The position numbers and the translations under genes are program-made. Under the pieces are notes generated by a model. That model made no database searches, was not told where the DNA came from, and saw only the letters and a program-made list of their open reading frames with translations. A stretch of DNA of 64,000 nucleotides from Flavobacterium sp. GT3R68. Lineage in GTDB: Bacteria; Bacteroidota; Bacteroidia; Flavobacteriales; Flavobacteriaceae. The stretch covers positions 186,001-250,000 of the forward strand of contig NZ_VJZK01000002.1 of NCBI RefSeq assembly GCF_007109225.1. The letters are read 5' to 3'. Shown piece after piece: positions 15,733 to 25,627 of this stretch (positions are counted from its first letter, which is position 1; each line of letters begins with the position of its first letter).

Positions 15733-16341
15733 ATGCTGATTATTGGTATTGCCGGAGGAACAGGAAGTGGAAAAACAACTGTAGTTCACCAGATTATGAA
15801 CGAACTGCCACAGACGGAAGTGGGGATTATTTCGCAGGACTCTTATTATAAGGAAACAAATAATTTAAGTTTTGACGAGCGGGCGCTGATTAATTTCGAC
15901 CATCCGCGTGCCATTGATTTTGAATTATTGGTCAGCCACCTTAAAGAATTAAAAGCCGGAAATAATATCAACCAACCGGTGTATTCCTTCGTAACACACA
16001 ACCGTACAGACGATACCATCTTTACACATCCGAGAAAAGTGATGATTGTAGAGGGAATCCTAATCCTGGCAAATCCGGAATTAAGAGAAATGTTTGACGT
16101 CAAAATTTACGTTCACGCTGATTCCGACGAAAGACTGATCCGTCGTCTCAAACGTGATATTGCCGAGCGTGGCCGCGATATGAACGAGGTCCTGAACCGT
16201 TATCAGAACACCCTGAAACCGATGCACGAACAGTTTATCGAACCGACCAAAGCCTTTGCCGATATCATTATTCCAAACGACAAATACAACACTGTGGCAA
16301 TCGATGTGGTCCGCGCCGTTATTAATCAACGAATTTCATAA
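15733..16341 (+). CDS. udk: Uridine kinase
   Basis: 202 residues. Phosphorylates uridine and cytidine in pyrimidine salvage. The P-loop is GGTGSGKTT at residues 8-16. Further family marks are ISQDSYYKE, the FDHPRAIDF motif that binds nucleoside, VMIVEGILIL, and the lid segment DSDERLIRRLKRDIAERGRD. Length is normal. It is followed by a copy of the dispersed hairpin element and then by the DivIC-like gene on the same strand. Confidence 0.96.
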   Translation: MLIIGIAGGTGSGKTTVVHQIMNELPQTEVGIISQDSYYKETNNLSFDERALINFDHPRAIDFELLVSHLKELKAGNNINQPVYSFVTHNRTDDTIFTHPRKVMIVEGILILANPELREMFDVKIYVHADSDERLIRRLKRDIAERGRDMNEVLNRYQNTLKPMHEQFIEPTKAFADIIIPNDKYNTVAIDVVRAVINQRIS

Positions 16342-16370
16342 ATATTCCTTATTTTTATCATCAATTTTAA

Positions 16371-16459
16371 GGAGCCATTTCCTGCTGTCCGCTAAATCTT
16401 TTTGTTTTTAAAGAAAAAACAAAAAGGCAATTGCGAGAGCAATTCGACCATCAGGGCTA
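16371..16459 (+). repeat. Dispersed structured element, copy A
   Basis: Begins GGAGCCATTTCCTGCTG and ends CATCAGGGCTA. A long A/T hairpin (TTTTTGTTTTT / AAAAAACAAAAA) fills the variable centre, and a second hairpin, AATTGC-GAGA-GCAATT with a GNRA-type loop, is unique to this copy. The outer pairing CCTG / CAGG is intact. It starts 30 bases after the udk stop and ends 17 bases before the DivIC-like start codon, so it lies in that gene's leader if the two are co-transcribed. Other copies: 23753 (inverted), 53681, 63807. Confidence 0.8.
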
Positions 16460-16476
16460 TAATATCCGGTAATACC

Positions 16477-16815
16477 ATGAAAAACCCATTAAAGAAAACC
16501 ATCGAGAAACGTCCCTGGCTCAAATTCCTGAGTAACAGGTATGTGCTCATTTTATTGCTTTTCATTTCATGGATGCTTTTTCTGGACAACTATTCCTATC
16601 TGGACCATCGCGTTTTAAACAAACAGATTGACGAACTGGAAGAAAATAAAAAATACTACCAGGACGAAATCAGTAAAGACCATCAAAACATAAAATTGCT
16701 CAAAAACCCTGACCAAATCGAGAAATACGCCCGCGAAAAATACTATATGAAAAAAGATAGCGAAGATATTTACATCATCGAATTCGAAGGCGACACAACT
16801 AATGGAATACAATAA
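16477..16815 (+). CDS. Septum formation initiator family protein (DivIC/FtsB-like)
   Basis: 112 residues from the ATG at 16477. A basic N-terminus, one transmembrane helix (about 24-42, VLILLLFISWMLFLDNYS), an extracytoplasmic coiled coil (NKQIDELEENKKYYQDEI) and the terminal motif NPDQIEKYAREKYYMKK, typical of DivIC/FtsB, are all present. These proteins bridge FtsL and FtsQ in the divisome. The frame is open further upstream, but that part lies inside the dispersed element and is not conserved-looking. The next gene begins immediately after its stop codon. Confidence 0.9.
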   Translation: MKNPLKKTIEKRPWLKFLSNRYVLILLLFISWMLFLDNYSYLDHRVLNKQIDELEENKKYYQDEISKDHQNIKLLKNPDQIEKYAREKYYMKKDSEDIYIIEFEGDTTNGIQ

Positions 16816-18030
16816 ATGAAAACAATAGTTTTTTTTACATTAACTTTTCTATTTTTCAGTACTTCTCTACTTTCACAAGTGGGTTGTACAGATCCTTTAG
16901 CTTCCAATTATAGTAGCGTTGCAGTAACAAATAATGGTAGTTGCATCTATCCGGATGCCACAGTATCGCCACAAAGTTCCATAAATTTAAGTCCTGTCAT
17001 TGATGAAACTTCCGGTTTAATCGAATGGAACAATAACCTTTTGACTCACAATGACGATACAGACACCAATATTTATGAATTAAATAAAACCGACGGAAGT
17101 ATAATTCAAAACTATCCATTGAATTCCATCCAGAACATCGACTGGGAAGAAATAGCTCAGGATGCGGATTATATCTATATTGGAGATTTCGGAAACAATT
17201 CCTCCGGGAACAGAACCAATTTGAAAATTTACAGAATAGCTAAAAACTCCATCTCAACCTCACCTCAAATAGACGCCATTAATTTTTCGTATTCCAATCA
17301 ATTAGATTTTTCGGCTCAAGCAGCAAATAATACCGATTTTGATTGCGAAGCATTTGTAGTAACTTCTTCTGGCATCCTTTTATTTACAAAACAATGGATT
17401 AGCAACAATACCAGCGTTTATTTGCTTCCGAAAACCCCTGGAACTTATATCGCAGTCTTATCCGAAACAATAAACGTTTCCGGACTAATTACTGGAGCAA
17501 CCAGCAAAGAAAACCTAAATTTAATAGCCCTATCCGGTTACACGAGTTCCCTTCAACCCTTTGTTTTTTTGCTTTATGATTATATTGGGGTGGATTTTTC
17601 GACTTCAAACAAAAGAAAAATAAATATTTCACTGCCTTACCATCAAGTAGAGGGCATCTCCACAACTGACGGCTTGGAATATTATATCACCAATGAATCG
17701 TTTGTCAATGCTCCTTTTGTCAATAATCCTCAGAAATTACATCAATTTTCCTTAGATCCATATTTGGCTGATTATATTAATTCATTATCAAATGAGAGCT
17801 TTGACAACAACAAAAAAATCATAGTAGTCCCAAATCCGGTAGGTGACGAACTATTTTTAGAATATACAGATTCGAGAAATCAAGAATATCAAATTTTTGA
17901 CACACTGGGAAAACTGATAACAAAAGGCATTACTAATAAAAATCAAATTAATGTACAGAGTTTAGAAAAAGGAGTCTATTTTTTGAAACTAAACCCGAGC
18001 CAGAAAGTATATAAAATTTTAAAAAAATAA
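16816..18030 (+). CDS. T9SS-secreted protein with C-terminal sorting domain
   Basis: 404 residues. Signal peptide of about 20 residues (TLTFLFFSTSLLSQVG), then a short Cys-containing segment CTDPLASNYSSVAVTNNGSC of the kind seen in flavobacterial surface proteins. A central beta-propeller-like region (about 55-310) has recurring IYIGDFGNN and FDCEAFVV motifs. The last 75 residues (VPNPVGDELFLEY to KVYKILKK) are a type A sorting domain that directs export through the type IX secretion system. It starts on the base after the upstream stop codon. The function of the central domain is unknown. Confidence 0.87.
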   Translation: MKTIVFFTLTFLFFSTSLLSQVGCTDPLASNYSSVAVTNNGSCIYPDATVSPQSSINLSPVIDETSGLIEWNNNLLTHNDDTDTNIYELNKTDGSIIQNYPLNSIQNIDWEEIAQDADYIYIGDFGNNSSGNRTNLKIYRIAKNSISTSPQIDAINFSYSNQLDFSAQAANNTDFDCEAFVVTSSGILLFTKQWISNNTSVYLLPKTPGTYIAVLSETINVSGLITGATSKENLNLIALSGYTSSLQPFVFLLYDYIGVDFSTSNKRKINISLPYHQVEGISTTDGLEYYITNESFVNAPFVNNPQKLHQFSLDPYLADYINSLSNESFDNNKKIIVVPNPVGDELFLEYTDSRNQEYQIFDTLGKLITKGITNKNQINVQSLEKGVYFLKLNPSQKVYKILKK

Positions 18031-18044
18031 ACTTAAATTTCATA

Positions 18045-19421
18045 ATGAAATTAGACCTATTCCACGAATTTAATAATGTATCCTCCAAACAATGGAAACA
18101 ACAAATCCAGTTTGAACTTAAAGGAGCCGATTACAATGATACCCTGATTTGGAATTCGCCCGAGGACATTAAGGTAAAGCCTTTCTATCACAAAGACGAA
18201 GCCGAAAAGCCGCTATCTATAACTACCAAAGCGAAGGATTTCAAAATATGTCAGAACATTTTTGTTTACGATATTGACAAATCCATCGAAAGAGCCCTCG
18301 ATTCATTGAACCGCGGAGCCGAAAGCATCCGTTTCTCTATTGATGACCAGACCATTGATGTCGCCAAATTATTGGAAAAACTGCCTTTAGACAGGTTTAC
18401 TGTTTATTTCAACCTGAACTTTCTTTCAGTCGATTTCCTGAAAAAAATTGACAGTTATGCCCAAGAAAAAAACGTCACTGTATTTTGTAACCTCGACCCT
18501 ATCGGACAATTGGCCAAAGACGGTAATTGGTTTTCAAGTGAAGAGAAAGATAATTTTGCGGTTCTGAATTCCATTTCGAAAGACACGCCAAATATTTCCG
18601 TTTTAAGTATTAATGCTACATTGTACCAAAATGCCGGCGCCAATATGGTACAGCAAATTGCGTATGCATTGGCACATGCCAACGAATATTTCAACCGGAT
18701 ACCAAATCTGACTCAGCCTATTGTTTTTCAGGTAGCCGTGGGAACCAATTATTTCTTTGAAATTGCAAAATTGCGGGCATTGCGACTGCTTTTCAATCTC
18801 ATTGCTAAAGAATATGGTATCACTACCGATTGTCATTTATTGGTTACACCGACCAAACGCAATAAAACGCTGTACGATTACAATGTAAATTTATTGCGTA
18901 CCACAACAGAATGTATGAGCGCTATTTTAGGTGGAGCCGATGCCGTAGCTAACCTTCCGTACGATGCCTTGTACCATAAGGACAATGAATTTGGCGACCG
19001 AATTGCACGAAACCAATTGCTGGTATTGAAACACGAAAGTTATTTTGATAAGGTAAATAATCCGGCGGATGGCTCTTATTATATCGAAAGCCTGACCAGT
19101 CAATTAGCCGAAAAAGCCTTAACTATATTCAAGGATATTGAAGACCATGGCGGATTCCTGAAACAATTGAGCGACGGAACCATCAAAAGAAAAATACAGG
19201 AAAGTGCCGATAAAGAACAGGAACTGTTCGATTCCGGAAAAGAAATCCTTCTGGGTACTAATAAATATCCTAATAAAGCGGACCGAATGAGCCATGATTT
19301 GGAATTATTCCCTTTTGTGAAAATAAAATCCAGGAAAACACTGATTACCCCAATTATTGAAAAACGATTGGCCGAAAAAATAGAACAGGAACGATTGGAT
19401 ATGGAAAAAACTAATACATAA
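18045..19421 (+). CDS. mutA: Methylmalonyl-CoA mutase small (beta) subunit
   Basis: 458 residues. Homologous to the TIM-barrel part of methylmalonyl-CoA mutase but without the C-terminal B12-binding domain, as expected for the non-catalytic subunit. Recognisable blocks are WNSPEDIKVKPFY, VGTNYFFEIAKLRALRLLF, GGADAVANLPYDALYH and NPADGSYYIESLTSQLAEKA. With the large subunit it interconverts succinyl-CoA and (R)-methylmalonyl-CoA in propionate metabolism. Here one unknown gene separates the two subunit genes. Confidence 0.93.
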   Translation: MKLDLFHEFNNVSSKQWKQQIQFELKGADYNDTLIWNSPEDIKVKPFYHKDEAEKPLSITTKAKDFKICQNIFVYDIDKSIERALDSLNRGAESIRFSIDDQTIDVAKLLEKLPLDRFTVYFNLNFLSVDFLKKIDSYAQEKNVTVFCNLDPIGQLAKDGNWFSSEEKDNFAVLNSISKDTPNISVLSINATLYQNAGANMVQQIAYALAHANEYFNRIPNLTQPIVFQVAVGTNYFFEIAKLRALRLLFNLIAKEYGITTDCHLLVTPTKRNKTLYDYNVNLLRTTTECMSAILGGADAVANLPYDALYHKDNEFGDRIARNQLLVLKHESYFDKVNNPADGSYYIESLTSQLAEKALTIFKDIEDHGGFLKQLSDGTIKRKIQESADKEQELFDSGKEILLGTNKYPNKADRMSHDLELFPFVKIKSRKTLITPIIEKRLAEKIEQERLDMEKTNT

Positions 19422-19426
19422 TTCAC

Positions 19427-20038
19427 ATGAACAGATTTTTTCTAATATTGTTTTTTATTCCATTTTCGCTTTTCGCAAAGTTTTATCCCGGAAGTATAAC
19501 GCTGTACGATGGGGTGAAAAAAAATGGTTTTTTAGAAATTCCACACAATTATAATGATGACCATATCAGGTTCCGATTGGAAAAAAATGGTAAAACAGAA
19601 AATTTTGAAATCGATTATGTCCGGAGTTTTGAAATTGTTAATGATAGAAATACGGCCGAAAATTATATCCCTTTATATTTAGGTAATCCTGATTCGAAAG
19701 GGGATATTTACATTGCTAAAAAAAAATCATGGGTAAAAATCATTAAGGAAGGAAAAATCAGCATATACTCAGCAACACTTCCTTTTTTGCCAGATAATGC
19801 CAGTCGGGGTATTGGATATTATATCAAAAGGCAAAATGAACATCACGGATTATATCTAGGTGTGGGGAAAAAAGGATTTAATTTTTGCTCCGACTTTAAT
19901 ACCTTGAAAAATATTCTGAAAGTTTATTTTGAAAAAGATTGTCCGGCCTTATTCGATTTGATAATCTCAGCGGATTTACAAAATAATGGATTAGGTCAAA
20001 TTGTGGAACTTTACGAGCAAAATTGTGGAGCAAAATAG
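19427..20038 (+). CDS. Secreted protein of unknown function between the mutase subunits
   Basis: 203 residues with a signal peptide ([14 protein letters not shown], cleavage near residue 18). The rest is a beta-rich domain that opens [22 protein letters not shown] do not recognise the family. It starts five bases after mutA and ends ten bases before the large-subunit start, so it is co-transcribed with the mutase although a secreted product has no obvious role in that reaction. Base usage looks like the neighbours. Confidence 0.8.
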   Translation: MNRFFLILFFIPFSLFAKFYPGSITLYDGVKKNGFLEIPHNYNDDHIRFRLEKNGKTENFEIDYVRSFEIVNDRNTAENYIPLYLGNPDSKGDIYIAKKKSWVKIIKEGKISIYSATLPFLPDNASRGIGYYIKRQNEHHGLYLGVGKKGFNFCSDFNTLKNILKVYFEKDCPALFDLIISADLQNNGLGQIVELYEQNCGAK

Positions 20039-20048
20039 CTATTTAAAA

Positions 20049-22184
20049 ATGAAAAGAAAAGACCTTGGCCATGTAAGCATACCGAAAGATACTTCGAGCG
20101 CATCCATTGGCGATACATCCACTTTTGCGACCGCAGAAGGCATCGATTTAAAGGCGACGTATTCTGAAAAGGATATTGAAAATCTGGAACACGTTGATTA
20201 CGGAGCCGGTTTTGCTCCCAATTTACGAGGACCCTATGCGACCATGTACGTTCGCAGACCTTGGACCGTCCGTCAGTACGCCGGATTTTCAACTGCTGAG
20301 GAAAGCAATGCTTTCTATCGCCGTAATTTGGCCGCAGGTCAAAAAGGATTATCCATCGCTTTCGATTTACCAACCCACAGAGGGTACGACAGTGATCATG
20401 AACGCGTGGTTGGTGATGTTGGAAAAGCAGGCGTAGCAATCGATAGTGTTGAAGATATGAAAGTATTGTTCGACCAGATTCCGCTGGATGAAATGTCGGT
20501 ATCGATGACCATGAATGGTGCTGTTTTGCCCATTATGGCATTTTATATTGTGGCTGCCGAAGAACAAGGCGTCAAAACCGAATTACTCTCCGGCACGATT
20601 CAAAATGATATCCTGAAGGAGTTCATGGTTCGGAACACCTACATCTACCCGCCTACTCCATCGATGAAAATCATTGCTGATATTTTTGAATTTACGAGCA
20701 AGAAAATGCCAAAATTCAACTCGATCAGTATTTCCGGATACCACATGCAGGAAGCCGGGGCCACAGCTGATATTGAATTGGCTTACACTTTGGCTGACGG
20801 ATTGGAATACATCCGCACCGGACTATCCACAGGGATGAAAATCGATGAATTCGCTCCCCGCCTTTCGTTTTTCTGGGCTATTGGAATGAATCATTTTATG
20901 GAGATTGCCAAGATGAGAGCCGGACGAATGATTTGGGCCAAACTGGTAAAGACCTTTAATCCAAAAGATGAAAAATCATTGGCATTACGAACCCATTGCC
21001 AAACCAGCGGATGGAGTTTGACCGAACAGGATCCGTTTAATAATGTGGCCCGTACATGTATTGAAGCGGCTGCCGCAGCATTTGGTGGAACCCAGTCTTT
21101 ACATACCAATGCATTGGATGAAGCGATTGCATTACCAACAGATTTCTCTGCACGAATTGCCCGAAACACCCAGATATTTCTCCAGGAAGAAACCAAAATT
21201 ACCAAAACTGTAGACCCTTGGGCCGGAAGTTATTATGTCGAAAGCCTGACCAATGAAATCGCTCAGAATGCGTGGAAACTCATTCAAGAAGTGGAAGAAT
21301 TGGGTGGTATGACCAAAGCCATCGAAGCTGGAATTCCAAAATTACGTATTGAAGAAGCCGCAGCAAGAAAACAAGCCCGGATTGACAGCAGTCAGGACAT
21401 CATTGTTGGTGTTAACAAGTACAGATTGGAGAAAGAAGATCCTTTGCATATTCTCGATGTGGACAACCAGATGGTTCGAAAACAACAAGTGGAAAGATTA
21501 GCCCAGATAAAGGCTTCGAGAGATACAGAGAAAGTAAAACTCACTTTGGATAAATTAATTGCCACGGCAAAATCCGGAGAAGGGAATTTATTGGAAATTG
21601 CCGTAGAGGCTGCCCGCTACAGAGCCACATTAGGCGAAATTAGCGACGCCCTCGAAACGGTTTTCGGACGATATAAAGCACAAATTAAATCCTTTAGCGG
21701 TGTGTATAGCAAAGAAATAAAAAACGACGAAAGTTTCGAAAAAGCCAAGCAATTGGCCGATCAATTTGCCAAATTAGAAGGCCGTCGACCCCGAATCATG
21801 ATTGCCAAAATGGGTCAGGACGGACACGATCGCGGCGCTAAGGTAGTGGCTACCGGTTATGCCGACGTAGGTTTTGATGTGGACATAGGCCCCTTATTCC
21901 AGACACCTGCCGAAGCCGCAAAGCAAGCTGTTGAAAATGACGTCCATATATTAGGCGTTTCTTCACTGGCGGCAGGACACAAAACTTTGGTCCCACAAGT
22001 AATTGAAGAACTCAAAAAGTATGGACGTGATGATATTATGGTTATTGTCGGGGGTGTAATCCCTGCACAGGATTATCAGTATTTATTTGATGCCGGAGCA
22101 GTTGCCGTATTTGGTCCCGGAACCAAAATCAGTGAAGCTGCCATTCAAATTTTACAGATATTGATTGACGGAATAGAACAATAA
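20049..22184 (+). CDS. scpA: Methylmalonyl-CoA mutase large (alpha) subunit
   Basis: 711 residues from the ATG at 20049; an upstream in-frame ATG at 20001 lies inside the preceding gene and is unlikely. The N-terminal TIM barrel binds the CoA ester ([19 protein letters not shown], the signature of the family). The C-terminal cobalamin domain carries the base-off motif [11 protein letters not shown] (DxHxxG) near residue 590, followed by GVSSLAAGH and the GGVIPAQDY segment. This is the catalytic, adenosylcobalamin-dependent subunit. No cobalamin riboswitch is visible upstream. A terminator follows immediately. Confidence 0.97.
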   Translation: MKRKDLGHVSIPKDTSSASIGDTSTFATAEGIDLKATYSEKDIENLEHVDYGAGFAPNLRGPYATMYVRRPWTVRQYAGFSTAEESNAFYRRNLAAGQKGLSIAFDLPTHRGYDSDHERVVGDVGKAGVAIDSVEDMKVLFDQIPLDEMSVSMTMNGAVLPIMAFYIVAAEEQGVKTELLSGTIQNDILKEFMVRNTYIYPPTPSMKIIADIFEFTSKKMPKFNSISISGYHMQEAGATADIELAYTLADGLEYIRTGLSTGMKIDEFAPRLSFFWAIGMNHFMEIAKMRAGRMIWAKLVKTFNPKDEKSLALRTHCQTSGWSLTEQDPFNNVARTCIEAAAAAFGGTQSLHTNALDEAIALPTDFSARIARNTQIFLQEETKITKTVDPWAGSYYVESLTNEIAQNAWKLIQEVEELGGMTKAIEAGIPKLRIEEAAARKQARIDSSQDIIVGVNKYRLEKEDPLHILDVDNQMVRKQQVERLAQIKASRDTEKVKLTLDKLIATAKSGEGNLLEIAVEAARYRATLGEISDALETVFGRYKAQIKSFSGVYSKEIKNDESFEKAKQLADQFAKLEGRRPRIMIAKMGQDGHDRGAKVVATGYADVGFDVDIGPLFQTPAEAAKQAVENDVHILGVSSLAAGHKTLVPQVIEELKKYGRDDIMVIVGGVIPAQDYQYLFDAGAVAVFGPGTKISEAAIQILQILIDGIEQ

Positions 22185-22187
22185 ATT

Positions 22188-22217
22188 AAAAAACACCAAT
22201 TGATAAATTGGTGTTTT
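22188..22217 (+). terminator. Terminator after scpA
   Basis: Stem AACACCAATT / AATTGGTGTT with loop GATA and a T-run. It also stands just beyond the end of the convergent gene at 22231. Confidence 0.88.
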
Positions 22218-22230
22218 TTTTATACTGTAT

Positions 22231-22548
22231 TTATACATGAACATCCTGCCACTTTTCAGCAAGTTTAGAAAGGTTGGCGCGTTGTAAATCATCAGGTGTC
22301 ATGGCTATTCTAAATTCGCAATGCGCTTCGAAATTCAAAAACCAAGGTTCTGCAATTGACGGAATCGCCGAAGCATCTTTTACTTCTACAACCATCACCG
22401 CGCCTCGATTGCCTTCTTGTTCCGAAAAATAAATACTTTCCGGTTTGATATCATCAACTACACAGCCGATAAGTTCACCAACCGAGCCGTTTCTTACCAT
22501 CGAGTTGAACGGTTCAATTGGAAAGATAACGTTAACTAACATTTTCAT
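22231..22548 (-). CDS. Conserved small protein, function unknown
   Basis: 105 residues, no signal peptide, no membrane segment. Begins MKMLVNVIFPIEPFNSMVRNG and contains GAVMVVEVKDASAIPSIAEPW, a pattern suggesting a small ferredoxin-like (dimeric alpha-beta barrel) fold. Proteins of this kind in the databases sometimes carry the doubtful label panthothenate synthetase; nothing here supports that activity. Single gene, convergent with scpA. Confidence 0.7.
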   Translation of the reverse strand: MKMLVNVIFPIEPFNSMVRNGSVGELIGCVVDDIKPESIYFSEQEGNRGAVMVVEVKDASAIPSIAEPWFLNFEAHCEFRIAMTPDDLQRANLSKLAEKWQDVHV

Positions 22549-22764
22549 AGCAATTGGATTTAAAAATTAATACTGTCCAAAGTTACAAAATAAGCCTTTC
22601 TTTATTGTTTTCAAAATACTAATTACCAATAACTTAACTATTGATTAGTGTTCCATATTGCATCTTGCTTCAGCACCCCAAAATGAATTAAGATACACTT
22701 TTCAACTTGCTATGCATGCATAATAATTATTTTATCTATATTTACCTCTATTAAAAATCAAACT

Positions 22765-23646
22765 ATGAATTTTTCAGCTAAAATGCTTCGTGATGATGCC
22801 CTTACAGACAAAGTGATTGTCGTAACCGGAGGCGGTAGCGGTTTGGGTAAAGCCATGACCAAATATTTTATGGAATTGGGAGCAAAAGTAGCCATCACTT
22901 CTCGCGATTTGGAGAAACTGCAGACTACAGCCCAAGAATTGGAAATCGCAACTGGCGGAAAATGTTTGGCCCTGCAATGCGATGTGCGTCATTATGACCA
23001 GGTCGAAGCCATGCTTGCCGAGGTGCTGAAAGCCTATGGAAAAGCAAATGTCTTACTGAACAATGCAGCGGGAAACTTCATCTCTCCTACCGAACGTTTG
23101 TCGGCTAATGCATTCGACACCATTATTGATATTGTGCTGAAAGGTTCGAAAAACTGTACATTGGCTTTTGGAAAACATTGGATTGACACGGAACAGGAGA
23201 ATTCGGTTATTTTAAATATTGTAACAACCTATGCCTGGACAGGTTCTGCGTATGTGGTACCATCAGCGACTGCAAAAGCAGGAGTTTTGGCTATGACCAG
23301 AAGTTTAGCAGTAGAATGGGCCAAATATGGCATTCGTTCGAACGCGATTGCTCCGGGTCCATTTCCAACCAAAGGCGCCTGGGACCGATTATTGCCGGGT
23401 GAATTAAAAGAAAAATTCGATTTAGCCAAAAAAGTGCCGTTGAAACGCGTGGGCGACCATCAGGAGCTGGCCAATCTGGCTGCATACCTAGTTTCCGATT
23501 TTTCGGCGTATATCAATGGCGAAGTAGTTACTATTGACGGCGGCGAATGGCTGCAGGGCGCGGGACAGTTCAATTTGCTGGAAGCAGTTCCGACCGAAAT
23601 GTGGGATATGCTGGAGATGATGATAAAAAATAAAGGGAATAAGTAA
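22765..23646 (+). CDS. SDR family oxidoreductase, 2,4-dienoyl-CoA reductase-like
   Basis: 293 residues. Rossmann motif TGGGSGLGKAM near residue 20, NNAAG near 111, and the active-site region TYAWTGSAYVVPSATAKAG, in which Tyr and Lys correspond to the catalytic residues of the peroxisomal/mitochondrial dienoyl-CoA reductase group. The downstream NAIAPGPFPTKGA also matches this group. It probably acts in beta-oxidation of unsaturated fatty acids, using NADPH. Single gene; its terminator lies about 80 bases downstream. Confidence 0.88.
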   Translation: MNFSAKMLRDDALTDKVIVVTGGGSGLGKAMTKYFMELGAKVAITSRDLEKLQTTAQELEIATGGKCLALQCDVRHYDQVEAMLAEVLKAYGKANVLLNNAAGNFISPTERLSANAFDTIIDIVLKGSKNCTLAFGKHWIDTEQENSVILNIVTTYAWTGSAYVVPSATAKAGVLAMTRSLAVEWAKYGIRSNAIAPGPFPTKGAWDRLLPGELKEKFDLAKKVPLKRVGDHQELANLAAYLVSDFSAYINGEVVTIDGGEWLQGAGQFNLLEAVPTEMWDMLEMMIKNKGNK

Positions 23647-23723
23647 TCATTGTGCATTGTGAATGATGAGTTGTGAATTAAAAAACAGACTATTAAATCA
23701 TTAACTTACAATTTAACATTTAA

Positions 23724-23754
23724 AAAGAGAGCTGTCATGGTTCTCTTTTTTTTA
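23724..23754 (+). terminator. Terminator after the dienoyl-CoA reductase-like gene
   Basis: Stem AAAGAGA (23724-23730) / TCTCTTT (23742-23748) plus a T-run. The 3' end touches the inverted copy of the dispersed element. Confidence 0.65.
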
Positions 23755-23834
23755 GCCCTGATCGCAGCGGCATCCTTTTTGTCCCGCTTCTTCAGCGGAA
23801 TAAAAAGATACAGCGAAGAGCGGGAAACAGCTCC
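23753..23834 (-). repeat. Dispersed structured element, copy C (inverted)
   Basis: On the minus strand it begins GGAGCTGTTTCCCGCT and ends GATCAGGGCTA, matching the other three copies at both flanks. The variable centre is a hairpin: TTTTTATTCCGCT pairs with AGCGGGACAAAAA around a GAAGA loop. It occupies most of the 309-base gap between the reductase gene and parA, the rest being the terminator and the parA leader. Confidence 0.8.
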
Positions 23835-23955
23835 AAAAAACGCCAATGAAATAAATGGAATGACCAGCGAATCAAACCTTAACAATTGTTAACAAATAAC
23901 ATTTTCAAAACCCATAAATAATTGTATTTTTACGGTTCAAAATTCAAAAAAATAA

Positions 23956-24720
23956 ATGGGTAAAATCATTGCAATTGCCAATCAAAAAGGTGGTGTTGGA
24001 AAAACAACAACTTCAATAAACTTAGCTGCTTCGCTAGGGGTTTTAGAAAAAAAAGTCCTGCTTATCGATGCTGACCCTCAGGCGAATGCAAGTTCGGGCC
24101 TGGGTATTGACGTTGAAGGTGTAGAAATTGGTACATATCAGATATTAGAACACAGTCATAAACCGGAAGATGCCATTGTTAAGAGTTCCTCTCCTAATGT
24201 GGATGTGATTCCCGCTCACATTGACCTTGTGGCCATCGAAATCGAATTGGTGGACAAGGAAAACAGAGAATACATGCTGAAGCAAGCTTTGGCAAGCATC
24301 AAAGACAAATACGATTATATCCTTATTGACTGTGCGCCATCGTTGGGTTTACTGACATTGAACGCCTTGACAGCTGCTGACTCGGTGATTATCCCGATTC
24401 AATGCGAATATTTTGCGTTGGAAGGATTAGGCAAGTTATTGAATACAATTAAAAGCGTTCAGAAAATACACAATCCGGATCTGGACATCGAAGGATTACT
24501 ATTGACGATGTTTGATTCACGTCTGCGTCTTTCGAATCAGGTGGTCGAAGAAGTTCAGAAACATTTCAACGATATGGTTTTTGAGACCATAATCCAACGA
24601 AATGTTAAATTAAGCGAAGCTCCGAGTTTTGGCGAAAGCATTATCAATTATGATGCTACCAGCAAAGGTGCCACCAATTACTTAGGCTTAGCGGAAGAAA
24701 TTATTAAGAAAAACAGTTAA
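23956..24720 (+). CDS. parA: Chromosome partitioning ATPase ParA (Soj)
   Basis: 254 residues. The deviant Walker A motif KGGVGKTT is at 11-18, followed by LLIDADPQANAS and the Walker B-like YDYILIDCAPSLG. Length and motifs fit chromosomal Soj/ParA rather than plasmid ParA with an N-terminal DNA-binding extension. It is the first of a tight rightward run with parB, seven bases downstream. Confidence 0.95.
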   Translation: MGKIIAIANQKGGVGKTTTSINLAASLGVLEKKVLLIDADPQANASSGLGIDVEGVEIGTYQILEHSHKPEDAIVKSSSPNVDVIPAHIDLVAIEIELVDKENREYMLKQALASIKDKYDYILIDCAPSLGLLTLNALTAADSVIIPIQCEYFALEGLGKLLNTIKSVQKIHNPDLDIEGLLLTMFDSRLRLSNQVVEEVQKHFNDMVFETIIQRNVKLSEAPSFGESIINYDATSKGATNYLGLAEEIIKKNS

Positions 24721-24727
24721 TTGACTT

Positions 24728-25627
24728 ATGGCACAAGCAATAAAAAAACAGGCATTAGGTAGAGGATTATCGGCTTTATTAAAAGACCCTGAAAATGATA
24801 TTCAGTCGGTTAATGATAAAAACGCGGATAAGGTGGTGGGCAATATTGTCGAGCTTGAATTGAGTGCTATCGAGATCAATCCTTTTCAGCCCAGAAGCAA
24901 TTTTAATGAGGAATCCTTACAGGAATTAGCTACTTCTATACGTGAGTTAGGGGTAATTCAGCCAATTACCGTTCGTAAAACCGACTTTAATAAATACCAG
25001 TTAATCTCCGGTGAACGAAGATTACGGGCCTCCAAATTAGCCGGTCTTGAAGTAGTTCCCGCTTATATCCGTATTGCCAACGACAACGAATCGCTGACGA
25101 TGGCTTTGGTTGAAAATATTCAAAGACACGATTTAGATCCGATTGAAATCGCGCTATCCTACCAACGGTTAATTGATGAAATTCAATTGACCCAGGAACA
25201 GATGAGCGACCGCGTTGGAAAAAAACGTTCCACAATTGCAAATTACCTGCGTTTATTGCGATTGGATCCGATTATCCAAACCGGAATCCGGGATGGTTTC
25301 ATCAGTATGGGCCATGGTCGTGCCATTATCAATATCGAGGACCACGATGTTCAAACGGATATCTATCAAAAAATAGTAAGTCAGAATCTTTCAGTAAGAG
25401 AAACAGAAACCCTGGTAAAAAATTACCAGGAGAGCCTGAAACCGAAACCTGCAACCACTTCAAAAGTGGCTTCATTCAATATTGCGGATGAAGAAAAGAA
25501 AGCCATCACCAATTATTTTGGGGCGAAAGTGGATGTGAAGGTAGCCGGGAATGGTAAAGGGAAAATTACGATTCAATTTCATTCCGAAGAAGACTTCAAT
25601 AGAATTATCAAACTAATCAAAGGGTAA
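24728..25627 (+). CDS. parB: ParB/Spo0J chromosome partitioning protein
   Basis: 299 residues. The N-terminal CTP-binding domain has the motifs FQPRSNF and GERRLRASKLAG (GERRxRA) and continues to ENIQRHDLDPIEIA. The central helix-turn-helix (about 155-200, VGKKRSTIANYLRLL) binds parS, and the C-terminal dimerisation domain ends the protein. No good parS site (TGTTTCACGTGAAACA-like) was noticed in the window. Confidence 0.95.
   Translation: MAQAIKKQALGRGLSALLKDPENDIQSVNDKNADKVVGNIVELELSAIEINPFQPRSNFNEESLQELATSIRELGVIQPITVRKTDFNKYQLISGERRLRASKLAGLEVVPAYIRIANDNESLTMALVENIQRHDLDPIEIALSYQRLIDEIQLTQEQMSDRVGKKRSTIANYLRLLRLDPIIQTGIRDGFISMGHGRAIINIEDHDVQTDIYQKIVSQNLSVRETETLVKNYQESLKPKPATTSKVASFNIADEEKKAITNYFGAKVDVKVAGNGKGKITIQFHSEEDFNRIIKLIKG

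Noticed and set aside
16402-16476. N-terminal extension of the DivIC-like protein
   Set aside because: These codons lie inside copy A of the dispersed element and read through its hairpins; the family start is at 16477.
20001-20048. Upstream start for the mutase large subunit
   Set aside because: The 16 extra codons lie within the end of the preceding gene and do not resemble the family N-terminus.
18000-20060. Cobalamin riboswitch for the methylmalonyl-CoA mutase genes
   Set aside because: Gaps between genes are 5-15 bases, too short for a riboswitch, and no B12-box-like sequence was seen.
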